Of a stretch of DNA of 64,000 bases, positions 43,796-54,605 are shown one piece after another. A model generated the notes under the pieces. That model had not been told where the DNA came from, did not search any database, and was given only the letters and a program-made list of their open reading frames with translations. A program made the position numbers and the translations under genes. Source of the DNA: Micromonospora trifolii (lineage in GTDB: Bacteria; Actinomycetota; Actinomycetes; Mycobacteriales; Micromonosporaceae). The number at the start of each line of letters is the position of its first letter. Position 1 is the first letter of the stretch. The stretch spans positions 149,817-213,816 of the forward strand of contig NZ_JAKKFD010000021.1 in the NCBI RefSeq assembly GCF_022229005.1, written 5' to 3'.

Positions 43796-43798
43796 CGG

Positions 43799-43882
43799 CC
43801 CGGCGCACGGCCCGGCGCATGGCCCGGCGCATGGCCCGGCGCGCAGCCCGGCGCACGGCCCGGCGCACGGCCCGGCGCACGG
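43799..43882. repeat. 12-bp tandem repeat, seven copies
   Basis: Seven head-to-tail units of CCCGGCGC-(A/G)(C/T)-(A/G)G lie in the 199-base gap between the oxygenase and the FtsK operon. Units 1, 5, 6 and 7 are identical. Confidence 0.85.
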
Positions 43883-43904
43883 CTGGGGGCCGCGCCGCGC
43901 GGGG

Positions 43905-44567
43905 TCAGCGGCCGAGGATCAGCAGCAGCACGGTGGTCAGCAGACCGGCGCCGAGGACCACGGTGATCGGTCGGGGGCCGAGCACCGCGTGTCGGCGGTC
44001 GGCCAGCACCCGGGCCGGCACCAGGCCGACCAGGGGCCCGAGCAGCGTCACCACCAGCGCCAGCACCGGCAGGCCGACCGCCAGGTCGCCGCCGTACCCG
44101 ACGCCGAGCGCCCGGGCACCGGCACCCAGCGCGTACGCCAGCACACCGCCGGCCACCCCGCAGAGCGCCAGCAGCGGGTTGACCGAGCCCGGCAACTCGC
44201 CCGGCTGCCCGGCCCGGTCGAGCAGGTCACGGGCCTTGGCGAGCAGCAGCACCGGGTCGGTGGCCCCGACGCCGTTCGCCGGGGCGGGCGGGCCACCGAG
44301 GCGGCGGGCGCCGAGGCGCGAGCGGACCTGCTGCCACAGGTGGGCCACCTCGGCGTCGACCCGTTCCTGCTGCTCACGGGCGGCGACCAGCTCCTCCTCG
44401 GCGCTCTGGAGCTGCTCGGCCGCGTCGGCGACGGCCCGCTCGGCGGCAGCGCACTGCCGCTCGTGCCAGGTGTGCGCCTCGGCGCGCTGCTCGCGCATCC
44501 GCGCGGTGAGGTCGGCCAGCCGCCGCAACTGCGCCGCGTACGTCTCGCTGGTCACCGGTTCGTTCAT
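43905..44567 (-). CDS. Coiled-coil membrane protein of the FtsK operon
   Basis: A 220-residue protein. Residues 10-90 are a long amphipathic coiled coil (LADLTARMREQRAEAHTWHERQ, then QLQSAEEELVAAREQQERVDAEV). Residues 125-220 hold four membrane segments (LALCGVAGGVLAYALGAG, LAVGLPVLALVVTLLGPLVGLVP and ITVVLGAGLLTTVLLLILG). It is last in a four-gene operon; its start overlaps the ATPase stop as ATGA. It may be the membrane anchor or channel partner. No family recognised. Confidence 0.75.
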   Translation of the reverse strand: MNEPVTSETYAAQLRRLADLTARMREQRAEAHTWHERQCAAAERAVADAAEQLQSAEEELVAAREQQERVDAEVAHLWQQVRSRLGARRLGGPPAPANGVGATDPVLLLAKARDLLDRAGQPGELPGSVNPLLALCGVAGGVLAYALGAGARALGVGYGGDLAVGLPVLALVVTLLGPLVGLVPARVLADRRHAVLGPRPITVVLGAGLLTTVLLLILGR

Positions 44568-47239
44568 CGTGTGGGTCCATACGGGATGATCACCTGTCCG
44601 GTGCGGTGGACCGCCCGGTCGAAGAAGAGCCCCCGCCAGGGGCGGGGATACCAGTCCGGGCCGCCGGTGCCCGGGTACAGCGACGAGCCCAGCTCGCCGC
44701 CGTGCGCGTCCAGGGCCACCCAGGCGCCGATCTGGTCGGTACGGGCGGCCGGCCCACCGAGATCGGCGCGCATCCGGGCCACACCCCGCCACCAGGCCAG
44801 CACGTGCGTGCGTCGTTCCGGCCCGTCGTGCATGATCCGGCGCAGCTGCTCCAGGCCGGTACGCCGACCCGCGCGGGCGGCCAGCGCACCCGCTGCCGCG
44901 TCGACAGCGAACAGCAGCAGGTAGTGCGGGCTCCCCGGGCCGCTGAGCCCGTCGGCCGTCTCGGCCATCAACTCGCCGACGGTCTCCTCGTCGTACCAGG
45001 CGGCGTCGTCGGCCAGGTCGTCGTAGAGGGCGCGGGCGATCGGGTCGGCGTCCGGGTCGAGGCAGGCGATGGAGAACCGTGCGGTGCCCGGCGGGTGCTG
45101 GCGGGCCAGCGACCGGGCCGCCGCGTCCAGCACCGCGCACGCCTCGTCCACGCGGGTGCCGAGCACCGCGAGGTTGCGGCCCGGGGCGCGCGGCAGCCGC
45201 AGCGACGCCGAGCGGGACTGCACGTCGATGATCTCCCCGAGCAGCGCCACCGGGTTGCGCGGCGCGGTCCCGTCCGGGGGTACGGCGAGCGCCCGGAAGT
45301 CCGGGGCGTCCGCCAGCCGGGGGATCGCGTCGCCGTCGAAGAGCCGGGCGGGCGCCGCGTCGGGGGCGCGCATCCGCCACAGCCGGTGCTGCAACCCGCT
45401 CCACGTCTCCCAGTCGCTGGCCGACGGGATGCGGGCGACCTCGTTGCCCTCCACCATGCCCGACTCGGCGTTGACGACAGCGTGCCAGCGCGGCAGCGAC
45501 TGCGCCGCGTCGTTGCGCTCGGCGAGGATGCGCAGCGCCTTGGGCAACGCGATGCGCAGGGTGAACTGGGCGACCAGCGCGGGGCGGCCCCACAGCGCCT
45601 CGATGCCCCGCACGTCCTGCGAGGCCAGGACCAGGTGGATGCCCTGGGACCGGCCGCGGCGGGCCAGATCCTCCAGCAGGTCGGCCGCCTCCCGGGCGAC
45701 CACGTCCCGGCCGGCCAGCAACATCTGGAACTCGTCCACCACGGCGACGATGCGTGGCCAGTGCCCGGTCGGGTCGACCGCCCGCAGTTCGGCCAGCTTG
45801 GTCACCTCGTGTTTCTTGGCTGCGTCGGCGCGTCGGCGCAGCTCCTCGGTGAGGAAGCGCAGCAGCGCCAACCCGAACTCCCGGTCGGTGTTGACGTTGA
45901 TGCCGACCAGCCGCATGTGCGGCAGCCAACTCGGGTCGCGCCGGCCCTGCGCGAACCGCGCGAAGGAGACCCCCTCCTTGAAGTCCAGCAGGTAGAACTC
46001 CAGCTCGGCGGGGGAGTAGCGGGCGGCAAGGGCGCCGATCCACGCGAAGATCAGGTTGGTCTTGCCGGTGCCGGACGGCCCGCCGATCAGCGCGTGCGGT
46101 GGATAGTCGCCCAGCGTCAACCGCACCGGCCGGCCCTGTGGGCCCTCACCGATCGGCGCGGTCAGCCCGTCGGCGGAGTCCTCGCGCCACATCAGCTCGG
46201 GCGGGGGCAGCAGGTCGGTGAAGGGAGTCGGCGGGGGGCCCGCGTTCACCCGGGCGGCGACGTCCCGGCAGGTCTCGGTGACCAGCGACGCCGGTGGCGG
46301 TGGGTCCAGCCGGACCGGCAGCCCGGCCGAGCCGCCGATCCGCGCGCCGGAGACCCCGGCCACCACCCGGGTCACCGTCGGATCCTCCGGCAACGGCACA
46401 CCGAGCACCACCAGGTGTACGCCGCAGGCCGCGCCCGCCCGCACCACCCGGTCCAGTTGCCCGCGCTCGTGCCGGTTGAGCTCCTCACCACCGAGCAGCA
46501 CCGCCACCCGCCACGGCTCGGGTCGCCGGCCGGTCGCCGCCGCCAGTTCGCGCAGCGACGCGTACTCGCCGGCGAGGACCGTCTCGTTGATCCGGCGGAT
46601 CTGCTCCACCAGGTCGTCGAGCAGCGGGCCCAGCCCGCCCGGGCCGACGAAGGTGAGCAGCCCCGCCGTGCCCAACGGGGCGAACCCGGCCAGCCCGCCG
46701 CCGAGCTGATCCGGGTCGTACCCGATCAGTCGTACCGCCCCGGGGTCGGCGCGGCCGGCGGCCCGCAGCAGCAACGCGGACACCACAGCGTCGCAGCCGG
46801 CGCGGTCGTCTCCGGAGAGGTGGACGTGCCCGGCGTCGAGCAGCGGCACCAGCGCGGGCACCGGGTCGACGCCGTCGATCCGGACCGTGCCGACCCGCAG
46901 CGCACCGGGCGGCTCGGCCCGGCGCGCGGGCGTCGGCGTCCATCCGGCCCAGTCGGCTCCCGCGCAGCCGGGCGCCTCCTGGCGGGCCGCGTCGGCAGCC
47001 AGCCGGGCCAGCTCGGCGATCCGGGTGGAGTAGCGGCCGTCGATCTCGGCGATACGGCGGTCTCGTTGGGCGCCCACCCGCGCCGGTACGGCGGCGGCCG
47101 CCCGCTGCACGCGGGCCAGTCGTTCCCGCCCGGCGGTCAGGTCGGCCTGGGCGGCGGACAGCCGGGTACGGGTGGCGCCCAACGCCTCGGCGAGGGTGTC
47201 CCGGACCCGGCTGGCCAGCTGACCGCGCCGGTCAGCCAT
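44564..47239 (-). CDS. EccC-like ATPase with three FtsK/SpoIIIE-type domains
   Basis: An 891-residue protein. After an N-terminal coiled coil (residues 1-90) come three FtsK-like modules. The first (about 130-330) is degenerate: HLSGDDRAGCDAVVSALLLRA at the P-loop, then [13 protein letters not shown] and ACGVHLVVLGVPL. The middle one (about 360-620) is intact: Walker A GGPSGTGKTN near 385, Walker B IVAVVDEFQ near 500 and GIHLVLASQ. The third (about 690-891) is degenerate: NLAVLGTRVDEACAVLDAA. Three tandem FtsK domains are the EccC/EssC pattern of type VII secretion, where normally more than one module is intact. The start overlaps the upstream stop by 8 bases. Confidence 0.85.
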   Translation of the reverse strand: MADRRGQLASRVRDTLAEALGATRTRLSAAQADLTAGRERLARVQRAAAAVPARVGAQRDRRIAEIDGRYSTRIAELARLAADAARQEAPGCAGADWAGWTPTPARRAEPPGALRVGTVRIDGVDPVPALVPLLDAGHVHLSGDDRAGCDAVVSALLLRAAGRADPGAVRLIGYDPDQLGGGLAGFAPLGTAGLLTFVGPGGLGPLLDDLVEQIRRINETVLAGEYASLRELAAATGRRPEPWRVAVLLGGEELNRHERGQLDRVVRAGAACGVHLVVLGVPLPEDPTVTRVVAGVSGARIGGSAGLPVRLDPPPPASLVTETCRDVAARVNAGPPPTPFTDLLPPPELMWREDSADGLTAPIGEGPQGRPVRLTLGDYPPHALIGGPSGTGKTNLIFAWIGALAARYSPAELEFYLLDFKEGVSFARFAQGRRDPSWLPHMRLVGINVNTDREFGLALLRFLTEELRRRADAAKKHEVTKLAELRAVDPTGHWPRIVAVVDEFQMLLAGRDVVAREAADLLEDLARRGRSQGIHLVLASQDVRGIEALWGRPALVAQFTLRIALPKALRILAERNDAAQSLPRWHAVVNAESGMVEGNEVARIPSASDWETWSGLQHRLWRMRAPDAAPARLFDGDAIPRLADAPDFRALAVPPDGTAPRNPVALLGEIIDVQSRSASLRLPRAPGRNLAVLGTRVDEACAVLDAAARSLARQHPPGTARFSIACLDPDADPIARALYDDLADDAAWYDEETVGELMAETADGLSGPGSPHYLLLFAVDAAAGALAARAGRRTGLEQLRRIMHDGPERRTHVLAWWRGVARMRADLGGPAARTDQIGAWVALDAHGGELGSSLYPGTGGPDWYPRPWRGLFFDRAVHRTGQVIIPYGPTR

Positions 47240-48347
47240 CGGAGCCCCGACGCGTCGGCGCGTCCCGCCAGGGGCTGCCCGAGCGCGGGGGCAGCCCACC
47301 GGGGCGCGGCAGCGGCCCATCCGCGCGCGGCGGCAGGCCACCGGAGCGCTGCGCTGCGGCGCTGCCCGGCCGCTGGGCCGCACCGCCGGCGCGGGGAACC
47401 GCGCCCGGTCGCCCGGTCCCGCCCGGTTGCTGCGCACCCGCCGGTTGCCCGGCCCGCGCCGATTGCCCCGCGCCCGCCGGTTCTCTGGCGCCCGCCGGTT
47501 CTCTCGCACCGCCGGCCGGCAGGTCCCGGCCGAGGCGGGCGAGTAGCAGCCCGGTCGCCACCCCGGCGGTCACCGCGGAGTCGGCGGCGTGCGGTGGCTC
47601 CCCGGAGGCGCGCGGCGGCGGCATCCGGCACATCCGGGTCAGCAGCGTCTCCAGCACCGGCGGCGGCAGCCCGGGCAGCAGGTCGCGGACCCGCCCGTCC
47701 AACTCGCCGCGCAGCCGCCCGAGGTCGGTGGCGCGCGGCGGGTGCCCGAGCAGCTCACCGGCCAGCTCACGCAGCAGCGGCGGCGCCAGCGCGGCCATGC
47801 CCAGCCCCACGTCGGCCGGGGCCCGGCGCAGCTCCTTGCGGAGCCGGTCCCGGTCGCCGGAGCGGACACCACCCACCACCCGGCGCAGCAACTCCTGGGA
47901 GTCGTCCACCCGCTCGTCGGGCTCGTCGTCGGCGCCCTCGCGCCCGCCGGTCAGCTCGGCCACCCGCACCGACCACCAGCGGCGCATCCGCACCTGCTCG
48001 GCCGGCTCCGGCGTGACCGCGGTGTCCCCGGACGCCGGTGGTGTGTCGTGTCGGGGAGCGCGTTGTTCAGGGCGGGGCACCGGGGCGCCGTCCGCGCCGA
48101 GCCCGATCGCCGTCAGGTAGGACGACAGCTGTTCCTGTGCCACCCGCAGCGCGTAGCCGGCGCTCTCGGCGTGCTCGGTGGCGGCGGACAGCTCGGGCAC
48201 CCCCATCGGGTTGGCCGACTCCTGTCGGACCCAGCGCAGGCGCTCCGCGGCCAGGCCGAACTTCTCCAGCGCCTGCCCGAGCAGGGCCACCGGGAACTCT
48301 TCGGTGGCGGCACGGACCTGCCCGCCGACGTCCTCGATGATGGACAT
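47232..48347 (-). CDS. Unknown FtsK-operon protein with Pro/Gly-rich tail
   Basis: A 371-residue protein. Residues 1-85 are helical (VALLGQALEKFGLAAERLRWVR, then ATEHAESAGYALRVAQEQL) and resemble an Esx-like helical pair. Residues 115-240 are mostly helical with a basic character (RRWWSVRVAELTG). The last 120 residues are Ala/Gly/Pro/Arg-rich, low complexity and repetitive (GAREPAGA). No known family. It lies between the small helical protein and the ATPase and shares their transcript, overlapping the ATPase start. Confidence 0.7.
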   Translation of the reverse strand: MSIIEDVGGQVRAATEEFPVALLGQALEKFGLAAERLRWVRQESANPMGVPELSAATEHAESAGYALRVAQEQLSSYLTAIGLGADGAPVPRPEQRAPRHDTPPASGDTAVTPEPAEQVRMRRWWSVRVAELTGGREGADDEPDERVDDSQELLRRVVGGVRSGDRDRLRKELRRAPADVGLGMAALAPPLLRELAGELLGHPPRATDLGRLRGELDGRVRDLLPGLPPPVLETLLTRMCRMPPPRASGEPPHAADSAVTAGVATGLLLARLGRDLPAGGAREPAGAREPAGAGQSARAGQPAGAQQPGGTGRPGAVPRAGGAAQRPGSAAAQRSGGLPPRADGPLPRPGGLPPRSGSPWRDAPTRRGSDG

Positions 48348-48353
48348 GGCGGC

Positions 48354-48614
48354 CTACAGGGTGGAGACGTAGAGCTGCGCCTGCTCCACCGCGACAAGTG
48401 TCGCGGCGAGACACTCCTCCAGCTCCTGGCTGGCCTGGGTCAGCGACGCCTGGGCCGCCTCCACCGTCTCGTGCCCGCTGCCCTCCAGCGCCCCGGCCAG
48501 TGTCTGCTGCGCCTCGGACAGTTTTTCGCCGGCCGCCTGCACGGCTGTCTGCCCGTCCCCGATCTGTTGGAGGGCGACATCGATGGCAGCCTTCAGCTCG
48601 GCGACGCTCGCCAC
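48354..48614 (-). CDS. Small Esx-like helical protein, first gene of the FtsK operon
   Basis: An 86-residue protein predicted to be a helix-turn-helix hairpin: ELKAAIDVALQQIGDGQTAV, a short GSGHETVE turn, then AAQASLTQASQELEECLAATLVAVEQAQ. The length and fold match WXG100/Esx proteins, but W-x-G is replaced by G-S-G. GTG 48614 is set by AGGAGG seven bases upstream; extending to an ATG at 48647 has no ribosome site. It may be a substrate or partner of the EccC-like ATPase. Confidence 0.7.
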   Translation of the reverse strand: MASVAELKAAIDVALQQIGDGQTAVQAAGEKLSEAQQTLAGALEGSGHETVEAAQASLTQASQELEECLAATLVAVEQAQLYVSTL

Positions 48615-48766
48615 GGCGGAACCTCCTGGGGGCGGGGAGATCTCCATTAGAGCCTATCGGCGGTTCCTAAAGAACATCCGCCCTGTCGGTGTTCCTGCCC
48701 GCCTGTCCGGAAGGCCCTCGCAAGTGCCGGGAGTCCGATCTGTGGGAGTCCCAGTGCGAGAATTTC

Positions 48767-49159
48767 TCAGTTGCTGGTCGGGTTCTCCCGGAGCCACCGC
48801 GGGCCGTACACCTCGGCGCCCAGCGCCGTCACCCGCCCGCGCAACTCCCGGTCGGCGGTGACCACCAGCCGCCGACGCCGCGGCGCGCCCTCCACCAGCT
48901 CGACCACGGTGTCGTCGCCGGAGCCGGCGGCGGAGACCACCCGGACGCCCTCGGTGCCCGGCACGTCCCGCGCGGCCCCCTCGACCACCAGGACCACCTC
49001 CACCGGGGCGGTCAGCCGGGCCGGCAACCCGACGCTCGCCACCGGGGCGAGCGAGTCGCGCAACCGGGCCGCGGCCCCGGCACGGTCACGCCACCAGCCG
49101 TTCGGGCGCGAGCCCACCACGTTGGCGCCATCCACGATCAGCAGCGGGGTCTCATCCAT
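48767..49159 (-). CDS. NYN-domain ribonuclease-like protein
   Basis: A 130-residue protein with the PIN-like NYN pattern: LLIVDGANVVGSRPNGWW (N-terminal Asp and Asn), VEVVLVVEG, GSGDDTVVELVE (second acidic pair) and RLVVTADRELRGRVTALG (third). These Asp residues coordinate Mg in nucleases. Target RNA unknown. A CAGGCT box ends six bases before the ATG. It is on the same strand as the FtsK operon but is separated by 150 bases and has its own promoter-like signal. Confidence 0.85.
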   Translation of the reverse strand: MDETPLLIVDGANVVGSRPNGWWRDRAGAAARLRDSLAPVASVGLPARLTAPVEVVLVVEGAARDVPGTEGVRVVSAAGSGDDTVVELVEGAPRRRRLVVTADRELRGRVTALGAEVYGPRWLRENPTSN

Positions 49160-49165
49160 TCCGTC

Positions 49166-49171
49166 AGCCTG
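49166..49171 (-). promoter_or_regulatory. -10-like CAGGCT of the NYN gene
   Basis: Minus-strand CAGGCT followed by 6 bases and the ATG at 49159. Imperfect match to TANNNT. Confidence 0.35.
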
Positions 49172-49299
49172 CCACCATCGGCCGGCCCTGACCCGACGCC
49201 ACTCCCGGAATGCCGGTCCTCCGCCACCTGCGGCGTTTGTCGGGCCGCGCGCCGGGTAGCCCCTGCCGACCGTGCCGCGCCCTACTGCGGAGGACAGAC

Positions 49300-51854
<2,555 letters not shown>

Positions 51855-51858
<4 letters not shown>

Positions 51859-52067
51859 GCGGGTCGGCGCGAAGGGACGACCACGAGGACCCGCACCAGC
51901 CCGCGGAGTCCGGGAAACCCCGGGACGAGGACGACCATCCCGACCCGATCCTGGCGCCGCCCACCGCCAACCCCCGCCGCACGCGGGTGCCCGCGGAGGG
52001 CCTGCATCCGAAGACCGACCAGGACGACCCGGAGACGTCCGGGCCGCCGCCCGGAGAGGAGACCTGA
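51855..52067 (+). CDS. Small acidic disordered protein coupled to the Clp gene
   Basis: A 70-residue protein rich in Asp, Glu, Pro and His (DDHEDPHQPAESGKPRDEDD) with no predicted fold. It overlaps the Clp gene by ATGA and the next gene by one base (TGATG), so all three are translated as a unit. An adaptor or substrate role for the unfoldase is a guess. No homologue recognised. Confidence 0.6.
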
Positions 52068-52417
52068 TGGTACGCGAAGCGCGGCTCGACCCCGAGGTGG
52101 AAGTGCTCTGGGAGGACTTCCACGCCGAGGTCAACGTCCCGTCCGAGCAGCTGCGGACCTGGCTGCTGACCCGGGGTTCGGGGGAGGAGTCGTTCAGCCC
52201 GAACCCGAACCTGGACCTGCCCCAGCCCGGCCGGGAGATCCTCAAGGTGCTCAACAAGCGCAAGGTGGACCTCACCCCGGAGGACATCGAGGTGATGCGG
52301 GAGGCGGTCGAGCGGATCCGCGAGCTGATGGACGCCAAGCCGTCGCGCGGCAACGCCGACGACAGCTGGCGGCACTCCCTGCTGGACCTGGGTCACGACC
52401 CGCTCGTCGAACTCTGA
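52067..52417 (+). CDS. DUF3140 protein
   Basis: A 116-residue helical protein matching DUF3140: DPEVEVLWEDFHAEVNVPSEQLRTWLLTRGS, GREILKVLNKRKVDLTPEDIEVMREAV and the C-terminal WRHSLLDLGHDPL. Family function is unknown; some members are described as DNA-binding. It is third in the Clp unit, and its ATG overlaps the previous stop. Confidence 0.82.
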   Translation: MVREARLDPEVEVLWEDFHAEVNVPSEQLRTWLLTRGSGEESFSPNPNLDLPQPGREILKVLNKRKVDLTPEDIEVMREAVERIRELMDAKPSRGNADDSWRHSLLDLGHDPLVEL

Positions 52418-52428
52418 GCGAGGTTCAC

Positions 52429-52470
52429 CCGCGACGGTGCCGTCCCGAACCCGGGACGGCACCGTCGCGG
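52429..52470. terminator. Strong hairpin terminator
   Basis: A perfect 19-bp stem (52429-52447 with 52452-52470) and 4-base loop lies between the convergent DUF3140 gene and the 81-residue gene. It can terminate both directions. Confidence 0.85.
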
Positions 52471-52474
52471 CGCA

Positions 52475-52720
52475 CTACTGGCCCTGGTCGGGCTCCAGGC
52501 TTGCGATGGTCAGGCCCGCCGCGTCGGCGGCGGCGTCCCGGTCGCCGCGGGTCTGGTCCTCCCGGGTGAGCAGGTTCGCGTACTCGGTCACGTCGGCCGG
52601 ATCGGGCACCGTCGGCAGGCGGCGCAGGAACGCCTCCACCTCGCGGGTGGCGGCGGTGTGCGCGGCAGCCGCCTGGCGCAGCAGTTCGCGGTCGTCGGCG
52701 GGCGGGTAGAGGTCGGTCAT
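52475..52720 (-). CDS. Small hypothetical protein, 81 residues
   Basis: A soluble helical protein (DDRELLRQAAAAHTAATREVEAFLRR then a D/T-rich end). No family recognised. ATG 52720 follows TATCTGG upstream and no clear ribosome site. It stands alone between the terminator and the LysR gene. Codon use fits its neighbours, so it is probably real. Confidence 0.6.
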   Translation of the reverse strand: MTDLYPPADDRELLRQAAAAHTAATREVEAFLRRLPTVPDPADVTEYANLLTREDQTRGDRDAAADAAGLTIASLEPDQGQ

Positions 52721-52780
52721 GTCCGCCAGATACCCGGCCCACGGCGGTTCGCACCGCCAGCGGCCGGGAATACCGGCAGC

Positions 52781-53761
52781 TCAGCCCGGCCGGACCCCGG
52801 TGGGCTGCCGGACGCCGAAACCCGGGTTGCGGGGCAGCCAGGCCAGGTACGCCGGATGCGGCGCCAACGAGTCGACGTACGCCGCCTTGGCCGTCTCCAG
52901 CACCAGCTCCGCGCCCTGGGCGGCGGGGGAGTCCGGATGCCAGCCGAGCAGCAGCCGCCAGCGCAGCGGCGTCCCGGCGAGTTGACGGGTGACCAGACCG
53001 CTCACCGGGCGGAACGTCGCCTGGCACAGGGCCACCGCCACGCCGGCCTCCACCAGGTCGACGCAGCCGCGGATGTCGGTCTCGTACACCTTGCGGGGGG
53101 TGAAGCCGGCGCGGGCGCAGGCGGCGGCGAAGCAGTCGGCGAAGCAGCCGTCGCCCGGCGCGGCGACCCACTGCTCGTGGCGCAGGTCGGCCAGGCGCAC
53201 CTCGTCCTGCGCCGCGAGGGGATGAGTCTCCGGCAGCAGCACCAGCACCGGGTCGACGGCCACCTCCTGCCAGCTCAACCCGAACCCGGCCGACGGGCTG
53301 GCGTCGCCGCACACACCGGCCAGCGCGAAGTCCAGTCGACCGCCGGCCACCAACTGCGCCAACTCGTCGACCGACCAGGACGCGTACGTGGTGATCTGGG
53401 CGGGCGGCTGCTCGGCCGCCAACCGGTGCACCAGCCGACCCAGGATCGGGCTGTTCACCCCGCCGAAGCGGTAGGACGGCAACGTGTCGCCCGCCCCGGC
53501 CAGTCGAGCGGCCTCGTCCTGCAGGCCCTTCATCGCCGGCAGCAGCACCCGGGCGCGGGCCAGCACCAGCTCACCGAGCGCGGTGGGCCGAGCCCCGCGC
53601 CGGTCCCGGTCGAACAGCGGGCCGCCCAGCGTCCGTTCGATGCGTTGGAGCTGGGCGGTGAGCGCCGGTTGGGCCAGGCCGAGCGCCGAGGCCGCCTTCG
53701 TCACACTTCCCGTCTCCGCGATCGCGCAGACCACCCGCAGGTGACGCAGCTCCAGGTTCAT
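52781..53761 (-). CDS. LysR-family transcriptional regulator
   Basis: A 326-residue LysR protein. The N-terminal winged helix is SVTKAASALGLAQPALTAQLQRIERTLGG (residues 15-45), followed by a linker helix and a periplasmic-binding-like effector domain (about 90-300). Effector is unknown. The ATG follows a TACCGT box at six bases. Typical LysR genes autoregulate. The adjacent hemerythrin gene ends 84 bases downstream on the same strand and is a possible target or bystander. Confidence 0.9.
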   Translation of the reverse strand: MNLELRHLRVVCAIAETGSVTKAASALGLAQPALTAQLQRIERTLGGPLFDRDRRGARPTALGELVLARARVLLPAMKGLQDEAARLAGAGDTLPSYRFGGVNSPILGRLVHRLAAEQPPAQITTYASWSVDELAQLVAGGRLDFALAGVCGDASPSAGFGLSWQEVAVDPVLVLLPETHPLAAQDEVRLADLRHEQWVAAPGDGCFADCFAAACARAGFTPRKVYETDIRGCVDLVEAGVAVALCQATFRPVSGLVTRQLAGTPLRWRLLLGWHPDSPAAQGAELVLETAKAAYVDSLAPHPAYLAWLPRNPGFGVRQPTGVRPG

Positions 53762-53767
53762 AGGGTG

Positions 53768-53773
53768 ACGGTA
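53768..53773 (-). promoter_or_regulatory. -10 box TACCGT of the LysR gene
   Basis: Minus-strand TACCGT ends 6 bases before the ATG at 53761. Predicted leaderless start. Confidence 0.5.
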
Positions 53774-53845
53774 GGACTACGCGTCTGCTGGCGGAATAGC
53801 CCAAGCGGATCGGTGATAATGAATGCATTGCCGGTGGTCGCCGGG

Positions 53846-54457
53846 TCACCGGTCGCGCGGTGGCTCCGGCAGGTCCGCCAGGTACGTCGGCCGGCGGGTC
53901 ACCGCGTCGAGGACCTTGTCCACCACGCCGACCGCCGGCTCCACGATCCGGTTCCACGGAGGGGTGGCCGGCGTGCCCGGGTGCGGTCGGGTCGGAGCGG
54001 CCTCCTCGGCGATCTCCAACCGGTTGCCGAGCCGGATCAGCTCCTCCTCGGTCGCGACAGCGCGCAGCTCGGTGACCAGCGCACCCACCCCGTCGACGTG
54101 CCGGCGGACCCGCTCGGCGACACCGGTCAGCGCCTCGTCCGTCAGCCCCTTCAGGGCGCTCAGCAGGGCCGCATCGGCGTTGATCTCCGCGTCCACCCGC
54201 TCGGTGGCCGCCGGCAGCGCCGCGCGGACCGCCGGCAGCAGGTACTGCTCCTCGGCGGACAGGTGCCGCGACAGCGCGGCGGTCAGCACCGCCAGCCCCT
54301 CCTGCGGCGTGGTGCCCGGGCCGGAAAGCTGGTCCAGTAGCGCCAGCAGCTGCTTGTGCTCCCGGTCGACGATGTCGGCGATGCTGCGACCAGCGGGTCG
54401 GTAGCCCTCCTCGGGTGCGGGCGCGGGCGGCAGCGGCGGCAGGGGAACAGCGGACAT
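53846..54457 (-). CDS. Hemerythrin-domain protein
   Basis: A 203-residue protein. Residues 25-150 form a four-helix hemerythrin-like bundle with iron-ligand candidates in REHKQLLALLDQL and RHLSAEEQYLLPAV (H, E). Both ends are Pro-rich and probably flexible, and the C-terminus is amphipathic. The family binds oxygen, nitric oxide or iron. GAGGAGGG precedes the ATG. It diverges from the M20 peptidase gene. Confidence 0.8.
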   Translation of the reverse strand: MSAVPLPPLPPAPAPEEGYRPAGRSIADIVDREHKQLLALLDQLSGPGTTPQEGLAVLTAALSRHLSAEEQYLLPAVRAALPAATERVDAEINADAALLSALKGLTDEALTGVAERVRRHVDGVGALVTELRAVATEEELIRLGNRLEIAEEAAPTRPHPGTPATPPWNRIVEPAVGVVDKVLDAVTRRPTYLADLPEPPRDR

Positions 54458-54605
54458 GGTGCCCTCCTCGACTGGCGGGCGGAAGCTCCGGCAGGGACGT
54501 ACGGTCGTGGGCGGCGGTACCCGAACGCGGCCACGGCGAAACCGAGCCGTCGATGCGTCCCCCCGCGCCGGCCTGTCGAGCAGCCCGGGCTGGTATGAAG
54601 AGGCG

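Noticed and set aside
43719..43882. Family 1 inverted repeat plus 12-bp units as one mobile element
   Set aside because: No transposase, no target-site duplication seen; kept as two separate repeat features.
44606..48016. 1,136-codon plus-strand frame opposite the FtsK operon
   Set aside because: Same reason: it mirrors the third-position GC of the real genes, with Arg/Gly/Pro-rich nonsense.
48729..48755. GGGAGTCC repeated twice before the FtsK operon
   Set aside because: Eight-base repeats are common by chance at this GC content; no operator symmetry seen.
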